Source: Neurospora intermedia | Taxonomy: Eukaryota > Ascomycota > Sordariomycetes > Sordariales > Sordariaceae | Assembly (NCBI GenBank): GCA_037102815.1 | Contig: BTPP01000004.1 | Span: forward strand, 4,890,521-4,954,520 | Length of the DNA stretch: 64,000 nt | Reading direction: 5' to 3' | Shown here: piece by piece, positions 1 through 14,200 of the stretch | Numbering within the stretch: position 1 is the stretch's first letter | Layout of the letters: each line of letters begins with the position of its first letter | The notes under the pieces: model-generated | Told to the model about the DNA's origin: nothing | The model's database searches: none | The model's input: only the letters and a program-made list of their open reading frames with translations | Made by a program: the position numbers and the translations under genes

Positions 1-1229
1 TTCTTAAATCCGAAATTATTAGCGCCCTATTACTATTTTTTAGTTTATATTCGGCCCCTAATATTATAACCTCTGCTTTTTCTTTAGTAGGGAGTAGTTC
101 TTCGTTCTTAATTCTTTATATTTTAGTATTAGGAATATAATAAAACCGATCCGGATTTAGTTTTATAAAATATAGGCTCTAGTCCGGATAAATCCCTCTC
201 TTTAATAGTATAATTTTAGTTGAATTCTTTTTAGGTCCTAGTAAATTAGGTTTTTAGAACGATTTTAAGAAGGTTCTTAATAATAGTAGAGGAAGGTTGA
301 ATAGGAATGAAATTAAACGTTCCTTTCTTTTACCCTTTAATTATTTGTGGGCGTTATAAAGTATTATTTAAGGATTTATAATACTTTTATCCTTCTTAAT
401 ATATTTAAAGGATTTATTTGCCGCTTCGATTCGGGGGGGTTAATAGAGTTTCGGTTATAGTTTTATTAATATAAGGGGGTTTTATTCCTACAGGTTATTG
501 AACGCTTCTAGGGTTAATACTATATTAGATTATATATATTTATCCGGCCGTCCTCCTAGTTAAGTAAAAGGGTTCGAGAGTTTAATTACCGGGCTAAAGT
601 TTATTTTATTATTATAAATTTAGTCGAATAGGTCTACCTCTTATTCGTAATATATTTTAGGGCTTATAATAAAGCTAGAATTTAAATTTAAACTTTAATA
701 TTCTCCGGTTTCAAATATTATATAATTAATTTAATCTAAATATATAAGAAATAGAGGGGAAAAAATATTTACTCCATCGAAACGTTTATTGTAAGTCTTA
801 GTAACCCTTTTAAATAAACGGTTATAATTGATTATAGTTTAATTAAATGAATTTAAGCGTTTAGTACGTTCCTAAAAGAAGGGTAGGATGTTTAACGCTA
901 TCCCTAGTCGGTAGAGGTAATACTTAATATTATATAAAGGCGTAATTCTATAAGAGATACGATTGTAAGACTAGAAGCTACAAATTAAAGTAATATTAAG
1001 TGTAAGGAGGAGAAGGAAGCTGTACGAACGAAGGTATTCGGAATTAAGTATATAAGTTACAATTCTGCCTACGGTCGCCGCCTTCCCAATCCGAATAGCT
1101 ATCGATAAGAATATAAGCTTTATTCCATCCGATGTGCTATAGTGCCGTACGGTCGGCGCTCTATTACCCATTGGCCAGTGCTCTAGGAGCCTATCCGGCT
1201 ATACTATAATAGTTTCAAAGCAATTTTTC
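1..1229. other. RIP-degraded AT-rich sequence, unassigned
   Basis: AT-rich, TpA-rich DNA in which I recognise no domain on either strand. It lies upstream of the recognisable Copia gag-pol, so it may be the element's 5' region or yet another inserted element. I could not find a copy of the 144-bp 3' LTR of that Copia here, so its 5' LTR is either outside the window or beyond recognition. A patch at about 1,060-1,200 is less degraded (it keeps CpG, TpG and CpA) than its surroundings. The minus-strand open stretch at 971-1,171 has no coding features I can support. Confidence 0.5.
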
Positions 1230-4200
1230 TAATAAGTATCCGTTAATTTAAAAATACTTACTAATTATAGTTTATTAAAATTATTTATATATTTACTAAT
1301 AGGGCTATTCGTTTATCCTTTAAAGAACTTAAACCGCCTTTAGAACTAATTTATATAATTTACTAGGTATTTTAACGCTTAACTGAAAATATCTATATTA
1401 GTAGATAAACGGGATTATTTTATTAGAAATTGGTCTAGAAATAGGAAACTATTTCGCTTTTCCAATACGATAGTATTAGTAATTATTATAAAATTTATAC
1501 CGAAATTTATAATAATATAATTTAATTTGATAAATTGCTAAGGATTTCTAAACTATTTCTAATTTTATACTTCTTATATAGATTAGGCGATTAATACTAT
1601 TAATTTAGGGATAACCTTTTCTAAAATAACTAATTTCTACTTATTTAAATTAATAAAAAAATCTCTAATATAGGATTTACTTTATCCGAAGTATTATTTA
1701 AAATATAAATATCCGAGATTGAATATATAAATTAAACTGAGCAAAAAGTCCTTTATATTATTAAAATAACTATTATAAAAAGATTTAAGTAAAAGATTAC
1801 TTAATCCCCCAATAGTGTTTATAAAGACCTAAAATATAATAACGATTATTATTTTAAACTATATTCTAAACTACGTAAATAATTTAAGGGGTTATATTTA
1901 GGAAAATATACTATAAAGGATCCGAGAATTAGTAATTCTACTAATAAGTAATAATATAATTATTTATCGGCCGGAAATATTAATTTAAATACTTATAATA
2001 TAAAGATTAATTTATTATTTATTAATAAATCCGACGAACTACCGGCTAAGCGCTATTATTAAGGATCCCCCCGTCCCGCTATTCGTCCGAACTAATTTAA
2101 ACTAATTAATATTAAACTATTTTCGGAATAGTTAAATATAATAATAATATTTAATATATAATCTACTACTATTATTATACCCCCTATAGGGTTTTCCCTC
2201 AATTCAATCGTTACTATTCTATTTGCTATAGTAAATACAAATAGATTTCTAAACTCCCTAAAAGAGTTTTACGTATTAAATATAGGCGTTACTAATTACC
2301 TTATTTATAAAAGCGATTTTATTTCGCTTAAACTATATAATAGCCTACTAGTATTAGGAATCGGCAATATTTCGCTTATACTAACCTATATTAGTACGTT
2401 TAAAGTACAAACGGTTCTAAATAGTAAGCCGGGTTATTTACTATTAATTAATATATATTTATACCCTACAATTACTTATAACCTTATTTTTATATTTTAG
2501 CTCCGGAAAATTAGTATTTCTTATAATATTATAACCTAGGATAATTGCTTAACCGCCTATTCGGGCAATTAACTTCGCTTTTTAGGATTCGAAGTTAGGG
2601 GATTATATTTTTTTAATTAAATAACCCGCTCCACCGCTATTAATATTACTTTAAAAATATACTACTTATTTAGTAAAACTATATAATTATAGTATTATTA
2701 TTTAGGCTATTTTAATAAAAGGAACTTACGAACATTATAAATAATATCTACGGGTATAAAATTTATTAAAGCGGCGTATTTTTATAAAAGTTATACCGCC
2801 GGTTAATTAAAATAAATTCCCTATACCGGTATTATTCGCCGTAGTATTTAGCTATTAGAATAAGTATATATAAATATCGCCGGTCCATTTACCTCGAATA
2901 GTATAAATAGAGAATACTACTAATTAATTATTATAAATAATTTTATATAATTTATATAGATTTATACCTTTCAAAGAAGGTTAAATTTATATAAGGTATT
3001 TATTCGTTAAATTAACCACTATAAAACGACGGAGTATAAAATTCTTAATATATATTTAGATTAGGCCGGGGAGAATTCTAACGAAGCGCTAAAAATATAG
3101 TATCGTAACCGTTATATTATATTATACTATACAACTATAGAATAGTATTAGTAGAATAATATAGTCGAATAATTAAATAGTATATTATTAGAACGAATTA
3201 CTATTCTCCTTTATTAGACCGGATTTTCTCCTAAATATTAATTTTACTTAGTCTAATCTATTATATATTTAAGAAATTGCTCGCTAAATTCTATTATCGG
3301 TAGAACCCCCTACGAAGTTTAATTTAATAATAAACCCGACTTATCCTACTTATAGGTACTAAACTTACCTAAATTCTACCGTTTAACTAGGAAATTTTTC
3401 TAGGGAAAATTCAATCCTATTAGAATACTTTACCATTTACTAAACTATAACAATTCCTAGAATTATATTATACTTACTAAGAACAATTAGGTTATTACTA
3501 CTAATAATATAATTTTTAATAAATAGCTTCCTTATACTACGGACTATACTATATTTAATTATTCTACGGCCGCCGGCGGATATAGAACTAAATTATATAT
3601 TCTACTAGTAATTAATTTAGAAATTAGGGGAGCTTTATATCCTAAGGGAGCTAGCGGCAATTCGCCTACTCAACTAAGGGGAGATTCGAATATACTTAAA
3701 TAGCCGAATTCCTATAGTACTAATAAAGCCTAAAAGCCGCCACTATTATTAATACTACCGTCCTTACTATTATTATTAGTACTATCGTTACTAGTACTTT
3801 TATTACCCTTATTAATTAAAAATATAATTATAGTCGGAAGCGACCCCTACTTCTATAATTAATAGTATATTTAGGAAATTACTAACCGCTATTCCGAATT
3901 ATAAGTACCGCCGCCTTTAGTACTTACCCCTAATATTACTATTTCTTTACTTTACGCACTAGCTAATATTATTATAAATAATAATATATTATTCGAACCC
4001 AAAACTTACCGATAAACGCTATAAAATCTATACTAACCAAACTAAAAATAAATAATAAATAATAAATATAATTCTTTAATAAATAATAAAATATAGAGAC
4101 TAGTACTTAAACTTATTAACCGCCGTATTCTTTTAGGAAAATAGGTTTATAAGATTAAAATAGATATAAATAATAAAATTACCTACTATAAAACTTAACA

Positions 4201-5296
4201 GGTAATAAAGGGCTTCGAATAATAAAAAGGTATTAATTATAATAAAACTTTCGCGGCCGTAGTAAAGCCTATAAATTATAAATTTATTTTTACTATTGCC
4301 GCTATATTCGACTTAGAATTCGAATAAATAAATATATAAATGGCTTTTCTTTATAGTTTAATTAATAAGGAGATTTACGTAGAATAACCCCCAAACTTCA
4401 ATTAGAATAAGAATTTTATATACCGATTTAATAAAGCGCTATATAACCTAAAGCAATCACTACGAATTTAATACAATATATTATCTACCTTTCTAAAATA
4501 ATTCGGTTTTTTACCCGTTAGTACGGACGATAGGGTATTTATTAAAGGATATATTTATATTATAATATATATTAATAATTTACTTATCACCGGCCTAATT
4601 AAAGTTAAAATATAGTCCCTAAAGGACGCCCTTAGTAAATGCTTCAAAATATCCGATATAGGACCTTATTTATTCTATTTAAATATAGCTATTTTATACG
4701 ACTATTATAACTAATTAATTAGACTATTTTAGAAGGCCTACTTTAAAAAGATTATTAAATAATTCGGGCTTTAGGACGCTACCTAGGTTAAAATACTTAT
4801 TCAAACCTCTAAAATAGTGGAATTACCCGACAATTTTAAAGCTAATAATAAAACTAAAACCTAGTACATTAGTACAATCGGGTTATTAATATATATTATA
4901 TTTAGAATACGTTTAAATATAGCTTTTATAATATTCTTCTATAGCCGGTATATAATAAGACCTATAGTAGTATATATCGGCGCAATTAAACGAATCTTTA
5001 AATACTTATATAGTACTATTAGGTTTAAATTAATATACTCCGGAAATATTAAACCCCTTACTAATTTTATTAATATAAATTAGGCTGGTAATTCCTAAAT
5101 ATACTAATCTACCTCCGGCTATATATTTAACGTTAATAGCGCTATTATTAATTAGAATTTAAAAAGATAGGCTACTATTGCCCTATCTTCTTACGAAGTA
5201 GAATTAATTAGGTAGATATAGACTATTAAGGAGGCAATTTAATTACAACGTTTATTAAACGAATTAGACGAATACCCTATATTAGCGACTATTATT
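1230..5296 (+). pseudogene. Ty1/Copia gag-pol remnant (element A, 5' part)
   Basis: A degraded Copia polyprotein on the + strand. In order: a gag-like stretch (about 1,250-2,100), a GAG-pre-integrase region (about 2,560-2,830), the integrase core (about 2,880-3,330; a D-x-x-GEN-like segment, then a segment like PEQNGIAERLNRTLLERA and a GRTPYE-like segment), and reverse transcriptase (about 4,130-4,860; KGFEQ-KGINYNKTFAAVVKP-like start, MAFLY, and a YINNLLIT-like catalytic strand whose DD has become NN). RNase H follows from about 4,900 (SSYEVEL). Most in-frame stops are TAG or TAA where Trp or Gln is expected, as RIP predicts. The frame ends at the TSD TTATT (5,292-5,296), where element B is inserted, and homology resumes at 46,386. 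Confidence 0.88.
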
Positions 5297-5576
5297 TATA
5301 TAATATGGACTGCTTGTGCCTCAAAGAACAACCCTGCTTTGATGCAAAAGCAATGATATTATTCCTATATAAAGCGTAATGCAGAAGGAAGAATCAGGAA
5401 GAGAGGAAGCTACGCGCAAATAGATTAAAGTAATCCATTTGGCTAATTCTACCTCCTTATCTTATCGCTAAGACCTACCCTATAGCCCAGGCAACTTGGG
5501 CAGGGCAGAGTGAATCCTAGCGACCTACATACACTATTAAATACTAGACTAATTTATATATATAAAATGAACCGTA
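5297..5576 (-). repeat. 3' LTR of Gypsy B
   Basis: A 280-bp direct repeat of 46,101-46,380, same length and orientation. On the + strand it begins TATATAATAT and ends AACCGTA. The first 60 bp of this copy keep TpG and CpA, whereas the same stretch of the partner copy is fully converted to TpA. Towards the other end the pattern reverses, so RIP struck the two copies patchily. Confidence 0.92.
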
Positions 5577-5599
5577 TTAAGTGCCGGCTCGCCGGACGA

Positions 5600-7885
5600 A
5601 AAAGTAACTATCCTTAATTATCCCAAATAATTATAACTACTTCTTTCCCAATCTTCAAGGCCGTCCTCTTCTATACTTTTAACCGGGTCTTCCTCCTTAG
5701 CGATCCTAGTACTTAATTATCAATTCCTAACAATTTTCTAAACTTTTTTCTATTATCCAACAATTGTACTAGTATTCCTATCCTTTCTATTTAATTAAAT
5801 ACTTTAACTTCTTCTATACCTCCTTATATCTCAAAATAGCCTCTACCTTATATTCGTTATTGTACTATAAATCCTCTATTGGTTTAGGTAGTAGTAAATT
5901 GTGCCCAAAGACGTCCTTCCCGTTGGGAGCTAATAATAAATAAACTACCGAAATAATAGGGTAAATCTTTATTCTACGGGGTAATTCTAATTAGTATACG
6001 AAATTTCCGACTTTCTTAATTACTATATAAAGTCCCGAGCGTTATTAGGAAAGTTTGCGCGAAGGGTTCCTAGGGTAATAGTATTTATAGTATAGCTATA
6101 AAAATACTTTATTTCCCTTCTAAAATTAAATATCGTAGTAATAATCGTTATACCTTCTCTTAATATTAGCAGCTATAAAGTCTATAACTAATATAGCGTT
6201 TTGTTATAAATATTCTTTAATTACTAGAGCCTTAGGGTTATATTCGGTAATTAATAAGGTGTCTAATAATTCTAATAATTTGAATTTATAGAATTACTTA
6301 TAAAGGGATATATTAACTAACTATATAAGAGCGCTATTAAAGTTCTATTATAATATTAGAATAATTTTATACTAATTAGAATTAAAGTACGTAAAATAGT
6401 AAAACCGGATAGCTATCTCTATAGTCTAATTTTTATATTCTAATAGTCTATTTGCTTAGGGGTGGTAAATTATTATTATTATTAATTTCGTACCCTATAC
6501 CTTCTATATACTTATCTATAGTACTAATATAAATTTATAATTTCAGTTTAAAATAATACCTTTAAATATATTTTAATTAAATAGAATTAATTATTTTATA
6601 AATACTATACCCTATTCCTCGGTAGTATACGAAGAATACCTAGGGATAAAAAGCGTACGTTTAATTACCTTATTTATAACGGTTATAAGAGCGTTAAAAA
6701 TATTATAGCCGTTAATCTTCTATAGCGAATTCTTAGCCGATACTTCGGGTAATTTAATAATAAAATTAATAGTAATAATACTTATTAATAGCGAATATAT
6801 ATTTTTAGGACGAATTATTTAATAATTTCCATTCGGTAGGTCCCTATTAATTTAATTCAATTAGTATTCTAAGTAGTACTTAAAGTATTTCTTAATAAAA
6901 TTTATTTTATATAGAATAGTTAAATTTCTTAAGTTATATATTATTCGTTATTTACCGAAGTAGTGTTTTTCGTTGTACGTAGCGTTCAATACCTTTTTAA
7001 TATAATTAAAAAGAATATTTAGGGCTCGAGAACCGTTTGGATAGTTATAGTAAATAAATTAGTTACTAATAACGAAAGGGTAGTTAGCGTACGAAACTTC
7101 TCTTCTATCGTCCTTAGTAAAACCTTCCAAATTTTTTAAAACCTTAACGAATTTTTTATTCTCTTTATAGCCGTTTATTAATTATTACCGAAAATCGTCG
7201 GATATCTTCGCTTCTATTATAAATAAAGCTTATTCTTTAATATTATTATACGCCTCATTATCTTTCTATAGATTATTTAAAGCTAGCTCTCCTTTAGGGT
7301 TTTCGCCGTCGCTAACCGTTCGTAAGCAGTTAAGGGCATTCGGTACGAAATTAAATTTACTAGGGATATAGAAGATTTAGAAATTATATTACAATAAGTA
7401 AATAGAAGCATTAATAAAGCGTCTATTAGCGCAGTCCGTAAATATTATCCGAAGGTTAGTTTATTCAATTATTCCTTTAATTATAGAATAGTTAATAAGG
7501 ATAATAACCGGTTAATTAATTAAGTAAATTATTATTCTAAATTTCCTTATAACCTATATTAAATATACAATTTCCAATTTAAACGGACTATATTATATTT
7601 CCGCCTTAGTTAAGTATTTACTTAGAAATATAATAGGTAGGATTTAACTAGCCGGGATTTAGGTACCGGAGCACTACTCGTATCCGTCCTTTAAATAGAA
7701 GGTTATAACGCCGAAACTTTATTCTAAGGAACTATCTACTTATATAAATAGTTATTTATCCGGGTTATAATAGTAGAGGATATTTAGCTTCTTCCTATTG
7801 TCCGTTCTATATAGCGCCTCCTATAATACCTAAAAGGATTCCAATTCTACTGGGGTTAGATCGAATATTATTAATATATAGTAGT
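5600..7885 (-). pseudogene. Gypsy B pol: RNase H, integrase, chromodomain
   Basis: Degraded minus-strand coding sequence. Reading from 7,885 downwards it gives an RNase H segment (TPVELE..., then a cluster like INASIYLL-YNFKIFYIPSKFN that ends RNase H and precedes integrase), an integrase region (about 7,150-5,950) and a C-terminal chromodomain (about 5,870-5,650; EYKVEAILRYKEV, then YLIK-KG-EY--NCW with Trp positions turned to stops). It is the direct continuation of the reverse transcriptase fragment at 17,413-15,786; element C separates the two. The polyprotein ends a short distance before the LTR. Confidence 0.85.
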
Positions 7886-7890
7886 AGTAA

Positions 7891-8107
7891 TGCCGGACCT
7901 ATGTATTTATATAGATTTCTAGTAGTGAAGCTCACGGAGCTACCCTTCCCGGCAGGCACTTGCCTACCGGAGTCCGATATACCCGATAAGATAACGACTG
8001 CCATAGGATATATTAATCCTATTTGGAGGCAATCGTTCTTATTAACCTTCTTAGAGGGTATTACTCTTTATAATATAATATTTTTATACCCTACTACTCC
8101 CGTATTA
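7891..8107 (+). repeat. 5' LTR of Gypsy C
   Basis: A 217-bp direct repeat of 15,564-15,780. It contains the short palindrome GGCAGGCACTTGCCTACC, whose partner in the other LTR reads GGCAGGCACTTGCCTGCC, so one arm has picked up a G-to-A change. Confidence 0.94.
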
Positions 8108-11100
8108 AATAGTAGTTGCAATTAAAAGATTTAATTAACTAAACCAAACTACTAAATCGACCCTTCACTCGGATCGACGACTACCCCCGCTTGCGATTTA
8201 TTCACTTATTGTTATAAACTTCTACGATTGACCAGACCCTTTACGCTACGCGTAACGACCCTTCGATTAATTCTCTAAGTTTTAAATTTGCGTATAACTT
8301 TTTAACGAACCCTAATATATTTTATAACTATTCTTTCTAATCCTCTACCACCCTTCGAAAGAATTAGTGTAACGAATTTAAGTATTTGTATAGGGATTAA
8401 AAAGACTCCTAAAAATACTTTTTTTACCCTTACTGTACTATATTCCCCTCTCTTAAATACTATCCTTTCGTTTAATATAAAGGTTTACAATTGGATTTCC
8501 TTATAATATTTTAATCCGAATATTAGAGAAGGACAGCGAATTTAAATACCTATTCTAAACTTAATTCGACCGACGTTATAAGTTTTACCCCTCCTATAGC
8601 GAATTTAGGTAACCGCCTAAGGCGATTTAATATTCCTTTTTATAAATAAATAATTCCTTTATAATTATTATTACCCCCGAATACCCTCGTTAAAAAGGTA
8701 CGTAAGACTAAATAAAAAGAATTAATAATATACTATAGAAGGATAAACGGATTATATCCGATAAGTAACCTCCCGACCCGATAGGAGTACGACCCGAATT
8801 CTTAATTCCTAAGGACGCAATAGTAACCGCTTTACTATATAGCCCGACTTCCCTTATAAATAGCGAAGACGGTACTTCGCTAATTACCTAAAAGTAAAAT
8901 ACCGCTTTAGAGCCTAATACGAGTAGAATTATTAAAATAACTACCCGTAATAAACGAAAGGCAATAGTATTATCTGTATTTAAAATAATATGTACTATAT
9001 TTCGGACCCTATTAAAAATATTTAATAATAACGAAATTAATATACCCGGTCCGACGGCTTCAAATAGCCGGAATAAGGGCAAATAGCCGGACTCCGCTCC
9101 TAATAAAGTATAATTATAAGTAAGATTACTAAAGATAAGTAGTAATAAGGATACTATAGAATATTTAGAAATTATAATTTTAGATAGCTATTAAAGCCTA
9201 ATTATAGAGTTAGGAAATATTAAAGGAGAAATAAGTACTATAAGAACTTTTATAAATAATTTCGAAATAAAATTTAATTAAATTTTGTAAAATAATAAAG
9301 ATTTCCAATTATCCTTTTTATAAATTGTAAATTTATACCGCTTATTATAATATTCCTCCCCGGGAATATAGGTACTTAATACTACTATAGTAGGTACTCT
9401 ACTTCCTTAAAGGATATTAATTCTATCCCTTCCCCCTTATCCTCTAACTATCCTTCCCCTATTAAATATACCCGGTATTTTAATTCCTGTAATATAAAGC
9501 AACCCTAATATAATAGGTCTAAGAAATTAGCCGATACTTTAAATAATATTATAATCTACTAACTCTTATACGATAATAACCGGAATTCTAATTAGAATAG
9601 CGGCCGGATTGAATCTAATAGGACAATTAGTAACTATAATCGGAAGATTTATATTTTTATTATATTTAAAAAGATATCCTAAATTAATTCCTTTTATAAT
9701 ACTTTACTAATAAAGTATTAGCGTATCCGCCTTTTAATTATAAACCGGCCCGACTTACGTATAAGATAACGATTTTAAATTAAAAATTAAGTATAAGGAA
9801 ATTAGAATTTTTAATCCTTAATAAATAAAAGACCCTAACGACGTTAGAATAGTCTAAAACGGTACTAAAATTATTTAGACTAATATTACCGCCTTCTAAA
9901 ACCGAATTTAAACTTTCCTAGAAGATCTAATAACTATCGATTAGGCCGCAACTTAATTAATAGCTATATTTTAAATATTACTAACCGGATAAATAATACT
10001 ATAGTAGGATACCGAACTTTTATTAGATTAAAAGTTAAATATAAGGGTTGGAGGGATCTTTATTACTATTAATATTCTATATATTAAATTTACGCCCAAT
10101 ATAGTAATAACTACCCAATAATTTACTTAAATAAAATTGACGCTCTATTATATTATTAAAAATAATTTATATTTTATATTTTACTTTTAAAAGAAATTGA
10201 GATACGCTAGGGCAATAGAATTAATCAATATTTGATAAACGAATTAATAGGGCGTAATAATATAAATTTAAACTACTTTAGACTTAAGGATTAAATAATA
10301 CTTACGTACCCCGTTCCAATTCGAAGACTACTAATTCTATATAAGGGAATTTACTAATAGTAAAGAAATTATTATTATTATAATAAAATAGTATTATCCT
10401 TACGTAAGGCTAAACCCAGGAATTAACTATATAATCCAAATTCTCTCTACATTTAAAGAAGAATATAAAAAAATATATACCCCCTACTACCTAGAACGTT
10501 CCCGCAATAATAAATATAATTATAATTAACGAAACTAAAGTAACTATAATCGAAGTAATCGTAACCAAGGCAACCCCAACCAACGTAATAATCGAAATAA
10601 CTATAACTAAAGTAATTATAATTAAAACAATTATAATTATAGAAACTATAATAATAATTGTAATTAAGGCAGACATAATAATTGCAATTGTAAGAACCAG
10701 TATTGTAAATCTATAAATCGGGTTTATTACTTTAAAAGAAGCAATAATAATAGTAATAATAATTAATCCTAAATTAAAGATATTTACAATACTTTTTTTA
10801 ATAGAAGATTAAATAAAGGGTATTATTCCAACGAAGGATCCGATATAACTTATATTATATTGGACGAAACTTTTACTTATTTAAAATATTATATTATATT
10901 TAAAACCGAAAAGGAAGTACTAAGGTATAATCGAAAATATAAAGAAATTAACGTTATAATAATTAAATTTAAACCTTTTACCGTCGCTCTATCCGATCTA
11001 TTAAAATATATTTACAATTATTATAATAAATTGTTAGAATTATATAACGAACTATTCAAATATTTTTAAGCCTATTAATACACTAAAGAGGGTACGAAAA

Positions 11101-11230
11101 AGAATTAACCGGAAGAATTACCGCTAATTAATTTAGTAACCAAAGTAGTCCCCCTTACGAAGATACTAATACTAATTAAAAAAATAATAATAATTAAAGC
11201 CCTACCTTTTAATAATAATAATACCCTTAA
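8108..11230 (+). pseudogene. Gypsy C leader and gag remnant
   Basis: AT-rich leader and gag region of element C. No capsid motif is secure, but about 10,540-10,740 reads on the + strand as an Asn/Arg-rich stretch followed by closely spaced cysteines (NCNCKNQYC), the look of a nucleocapsid with a damaged zinc knuckle. A 69-codon stretch stays open at 10,860-11,069 and leads towards the protease. The minus-strand open stretch at 10,491-10,676 is the complement of the Asn-rich region. Confidence 0.6.
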
Positions 11231-14200
11231 CCTACTTTCTAACTATATATACTTGAGAATTAAAATTAAAACTATACCCAATAGTAAGGATTCCGAAGTT
11301 TGTATCGATCCTAGAACCGGCCGTAGTTTAATCGATCGGTAATTTTTAAAAATATTCAATTATATATATATATATAAATTAATTAAAGTATAAAGGATCG
11401 GAAAAGAATTAGTAAAGATTAATAAATTAGTAACCTTTATTATTTATATTCCTACGATTAATTCTATAAGTAATAATACCCTAATTAAAATTATTAAATC
11501 CGTTTAGGTAATCGACGACCTTGTACTAAATATATTATTCGGTAATAATTTTATAACGCCCTTTAAAAGCGTAATTAATTACGAACAAATAACTATACTA
11601 CTATATAAAATCGATACTAAAATTAACTTTAAAGTATAAATTAAAACCGTCCCTATTATTAGAAAGGTAATTACTATATAAAAGATCTTACTCCTACCGG
11701 AGCAAAAAGTAACTATTCTAATAAATTATAAATTACTCCCGAAAGGTCGGATATTTATATTCAATTCTAAATATTTCGCTATAATCTACGCTAAGCTAAA
11801 TTTACGAACCCTCCGGGCCTTTATTATAAAAAATATAATAAATTATATTATCACTATCCGTAAAAACGAATATTTAAGGACTATTAATAAAGTAATTAAT
11901 AGTAAATATTTTATTACCGGATAGGGAAATATATTAAAAGTATTAATAGTAGGGTTAATTTTAAAAGCGGGATTATTAGTAGTATCTTCAACCGCAATAG
12001 GACTAGTAATTAGTATAATAATAAACGATAAATTCCCCTTTAGTAATACTATTTTTACCGTTGGCTAAGGAGCTATAATATAGCCGGACTTCGAAAACCC
12101 CCGGCCTACGGGAATTAATACTAAGATAATTAGTTTAATAATAAATGAGATTTATAACGCTATTTAACTACAAAAATTCGAGACCGCCCCCGATACCCGA
12201 CTATATATTCCCGAAAAGTATTTAACTTTAAATATATATATAAACCCCTACGCAAAAGAAACTATAAATAAAGGTATTTATATATACATAGAAAATAAAA
12301 AGTGGGTAGTAAAATTAAAGAAATTAGTACGAAAGTTCCCTAAAATTTAGAAGGAAGGAAGTATAATAAAAATACCGGAATTGGAAATAATAAAAATCCT
12401 ATTAATTGAAGGGTAGTAAAATTAAAGGATTAATTTAAAATTATACCCCTTTAACTAAAAAAATAAGGAAGTAATTAATAAGGTATTTAATAAATTCTAT
12501 AAGTAGGGAAAAATAATTTAGAGAATTAAAACTACCCTATTTACTTACCTTATCTTCGTTATTTAGAAATTAGTCTATAGGGAACCTAAGGTACGAGTAG
12601 TAATTAACCTACAAACTCTTAATAAAGTAACCATCCTAAATAATTACCTTTTACTATTATAATCCGAAATTATTACGGCCCTACGAAGTAAGAATTTTAT
12701 TATTATTATTAATATAATAGCCTTTTTCTATTAATTTAAAGTATAGCTACTATATAAAAATTAATTTATATTAATAAATTTAAGGGGATTAAAAATACTT
12801 ATAATAGTTTTAATAGGGTATTAGAATTCGCTAACCTACGTTCAAAGGTTTATAAATAGACTTCTCGCCGGACTTATATTCTATAAAACTTTTATCAATA
12901 ATATTATAATTTTTTCGGAAATAATAGAGGAATACCTAAAGTATTTTAAGTAAATCTTTACCTTATTCGCTAAAAAGCGGATTTTAATATTACCTAAAAA
13001 ATTGTACTTAGAATTTCCTAACGTCGAACTCTTCGATTTCAAAGTTAATTTGCTTAGCTTTATTAATACGAGCGATAGGATTTAGGGGTTCTATAATTTA
13101 ATATTTTTAAAATAATTAAAAGTATTTAAACAATATATTAAGAATATAGGCTTCCTCTAGTATTTAATTATTTACTACGCCTAATTAATAGAACTATTAT
13201 AAAAATAAAAAATTACTCTACTAGTATAAGGGCGTAAGGAAGGACTAATTATAGTAAATAACCCGGGAAAAAGGATATAATACTATTAGTTTAAATACTA
13301 TAAACCGATAAACGCAGAGCTACTAGCCTTTAAAGCATTACAAAGGGCTATTTGTAACGAGCTAACGATATTGTACTACTATAACTTAAGAAAGTAATTA
13401 TTTATTTAAATTAACGGGTCCTTAGAATATAAATTTAGCGTTATAATCTTCTATTTAAAGAACGAGGCGTTATAGGTATTAGGAAAACCTATTCCTTCAA
13501 TAGCAATCCTACTTATTATATTCCTAAGTAAATATTTAATATTAGCGGAGATAAAGTATAATTTATTAGAATTAGAAATAGTATACCTAATATAAATAAT
13601 AAAGAGGCTTCGGATAATAATATATTCGGCCGAATTACCGGTAGTTGTACTTACCGATTATATAATAATAAAAGGAATAATAGAATAGACTAAATTAAAT
13701 ATATCTTTAATAGACCGAACCAATTGAAGATTAATTAACGCCTCTATCTATTTCTCCTAATACAATTTAATAGTATACTACCTACTTAGGAAGTTAAATA
13801 TTATATTAGATATACTAAATCGATTTTAAACTATCGAATATAAGAAAGACCCTAACGAACTAACTATATTAAACGAAGTATAATATATTCAATCGGAAGT
13901 ATAGATAGAAGAATAAATAAAAGTAGTATTTATAAAGGGGTATATAGAAGACCGGAAATATATTACTATTATTAAAGATTTAATAGCCGGGAAAATTATT
14001 AAAGATAATAGGACCTTTTCGTACTTTAAATACCCCTTCGAACTATATAACGGCCTCCTATACAACCTAAGGATAAACGGATCCCAAGCCCTCTATATTC
14101 CGTATAATTAAATATAATAAATCCTTATTAAAATTTATAATAATAAATACTACTTTAAACGAGACTAAATACTATACAAATTAAAGGGATTTACAATTAA

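Noticed and set aside
10491-10676. Minus-strand Ile/Val-rich open frame
   Set aside because: It is the complement of the Asn-rich nucleocapsid region of Gypsy C.
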